64,000 bases of DNA, taken from the NCBI GenBank assembly GCA_964017065.1, contig OZ024792.1:2785754-2849753 (forward strand), read 5' to 3'. The notes under the pieces are model-generated. The model did not search any database, was not told the DNA's origin, and was given only the letters and a program-made list of their open reading frames with translations. Shown here piece after piece: positions 62,371 to 64,000 of the stretch. The DNA is from Haliclona indistincta. Lineage: Eukaryota; Porifera; Demospongiae; Haplosclerida; Chalinidae. A program made the position numbers and the translations under genes. The stretch's first letter is position 1, and the number at the start of each line of letters is the position of its first letter.

Positions 62371-64000
62371 TTAGTTGTCACTCGAAAATAGATTAGCTAT
62401 GCTGTGTAATGAAGTATAGCGACTTTGCTGTAATTTCTGAACAAACTCGGACACCATCTCCTATAAGAAAACATCTAATAATTATTGCAAGATCGACACA
62501 GTTTCCTGTTACCTGATTGTGTCTACAAAAATCATTAGCAGCCGCACATAGAACATTGAATGTTTGTGTTTCATTTGGTATAGCACTGCTGAGTATCGCA
62601 GGAGATCTGAAAACACAAGAATGTGACTATAAAGAGGGTCATGCAGGTATGGACTAACATAGCTCTGAGGTAATGGTTAGTAGTAGCTGCTACTAGCAAA
62701 CAGGTAATACACCATACAGCATATGACTCCGGCTCCCTAGAGTAGAGTAGATGAAAGAAAGAAATTTTTCAAATTATGAGCATTTAAAAATTACGTGACT
62801 ACATGTTGCAATTGTTTTACACAGCGTTCGTTACTCACTGTTGTATAAAGCTGTCCAGTGAGAGCGTGACCCAGTCACTAACTGATGGAGCCAGTGCTGG
62901 TGGAGTAGAGTTCAGCTCATCCAATAGCAACAGCTCAAATGTCTGTGGAGTAAAGTGAAAAATAGCTTACCACGGATAAATTTGTTAAATTTTTGTACGT
63001 CAACACGGCGATTATTTTAGTGCAAAATTTCTACATTTACAATCATCATAATATTATACCTTTATCATGATGGAGGCTACGAGCCAAGGACGAGAGTGCT
63101 GATGACTGATCAGTTCAGTGACGACAGTATTGAGAGCATCCACTCTTGGTAGCAAATCAACAATCATGCCGGGTAAAAGTACCGCCAAAAACGACACCTC
63201 AACACCAAACCCTTGTCTCAATCTACATACACATAAGAATTTGAAATTAACTTATAGACAAGTTTACTTCTCTAGGAAATGACTGATACTCTCTCTGGAT
63301 TGTATAATGGAGTCACTGTGACCAATGACATCATCGTGTAGACCAGAGAATGAACTAGCTGTCTCTTCCCCTGAAGAACAAATTGTTTTTTTAACAATCA
63401 CAAATTTAGAGAAAAATGTCACAATGTGAACTAACCTGTGTACATGCATGTAACCAATAGCGACAATGAGGACAGCGACTTGCAGTATTCACTTTTTACA
63501 AAGCTGTGACATTATTCGAATAAGAGATACATAAGAGAAGACGCAATACCTGTTGATAGCTAGTTCTGTGAGAGATGAGTGCTCAGATTTTGTCAAAGAG
63601 AAGGAGAGTAAGAGTTGCTCTTAATCACTCTGAATAGCTGTGTTGTAGTGTGCTGGTGGCCAGTGTGTAACACAGGCTCATGTACCCCTGTAAAAGCACA
63701 ATAAATGCTACATGGCTGATTTATTTTACTCACTACAAATCTCTAGTAACAAACTGGAGTTCTAATGAACACATACCAGTGTGCTGAGCTAAGATCTACA
63801 TAGTCAGTATACGACTACTCCAGCATACTGCAACAGCTAGTCCGGTCCGTAGACAGCAGCGAGCTCCAGATAAATTGATAATAGCATAGCTACCATACAT
63901 GCACTAACAGACTAACAGTTAATTGGCACATCACAGGAGGCCTCAAAGAAAGAATGATACCCTACGATCAAAGGCCTCAAGCCATGGTTAAACTTGAGGC
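62371..64000 (-). CDS. HTT: Huntingtin homologue, C-terminal part
   Basis: Exons on the minus strand: 62371-62460 (last), 62513-62606, about 62655-62738, about 62840-62943, about 63059-63222, about 63274-63372 and about 63433-63480; further exons upstream are unclear, and the gene runs past the window edge. Joined text has VDALNTVVTELISHQHSRPW, LVASIMIKTFELLLL, SDWVTLSLDSFIQQ, AVWCITCLLVAATTNHYL, LCAAANDFCRHNQ and a final SRYTSLHSIANLF. These follow, in order and spacing, the C-terminal HEAT region of animal huntingtin (DWVxLSLxxFxQR, a helix with W-x-L-x-C-x-x-V-x-A-x-T, and DFYRHQ). Huntingtin is a large HEAT scaffold bound to HAP40 in transport and autophagy. This end says nothing on polyglutamine, which would lie far upstream. 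Confidence 0.78.

Noticed and set aside
62170..62391. 73-codon plus-strand frame over the TRIM start and huntingtin end
   Set aside because: Antisense to two supported genes and without recognisable features.

Overview
The window looks like nuclear DNA of an early-branching animal, most likely a demosponge of the Amphimedon type. This is an inference from very short introns with GT..AG ends, tightly packed head-to-head genes, AT-rich spacers, metazoan families (huntingtin, ADAM, TRIM, Ig/FN3 receptors) and many small inverted-repeat elements. No database search was possible, so names rest on recognised sequence motifs.

Left part (1-19.6 kb), mostly conserved single-copy genes: the end of a cyclin Q gene (+), a divergent POT-type transporter (-), a many-exon TPR gene matching SKIC3/TTC37 (-), the complex III subunit UQCR11 (+), an RNF126-like RING ligase (-), a MOCS2-type two-cistron gene for molybdopterin synthase (+) and a complete ADAM metalloprotease-disintegrin (+). 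SKIC3/UQCR11 and RNF126/MOCS2 are divergent pairs sharing very short promoters.

Middle and right (19.8-64 kb): a multigene cluster of type I membrane receptors, each built as signal peptide, one Ig-like exon, one FN3 exon, a transmembrane exon and a cytoplasmic tail. They are arranged as divergent head-to-head pairs: A(-)/B(+) at 21.5 kb, A'(-)/B'(+) at 35.3 kb, C(-)/F(+) at 42.9 kb and D(-)/E(+) at 59.2 kb. Plus-strand members B', F and E end in a short tail with two spaced tyrosine motifs (AYAxVKRH, then NSAYGxx, which fits an ITIM). Minus-strand members have different tails: A is short with no tyrosine; C and D are long, acidic and proline/serine-rich, and D carries a 12-residue repeat in 13 copies. 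The neighbouring ADAM has related tyrosine motifs in its tail. B, A', a full decayed receptor at 46.4 kb and several shorter relics are pseudogenes. This paired receptor cluster is the most interesting system here; it recalls immune or allorecognition receptor complexes of other animals, but the function is inferred.

Receptor E is followed by a TRIM gene and then the 3' end of a huntingtin homologue (62.4 kb to the window end). Broken copies of receptor, TRIM and huntingtin sequence, in the same order, lie at 43-45.5 kb, and of receptor and TRIM at 46.4-48.1 kb, so the block was duplicated.

A 12.8-kb nest of mobile DNA (22.3-35.1 kb) separates the two copies of the A/B duplication. It holds terminal-inverted-repeat elements, a non-LTR retrotransposon inserted in another one, a perfect 149-bp inverted repeat, foldback elements and hairpin-headed SINE-like repeats. 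A tandem-repeat field (20-, 38-, 29- and 71-bp units) fills 49.5-52.1 kb.
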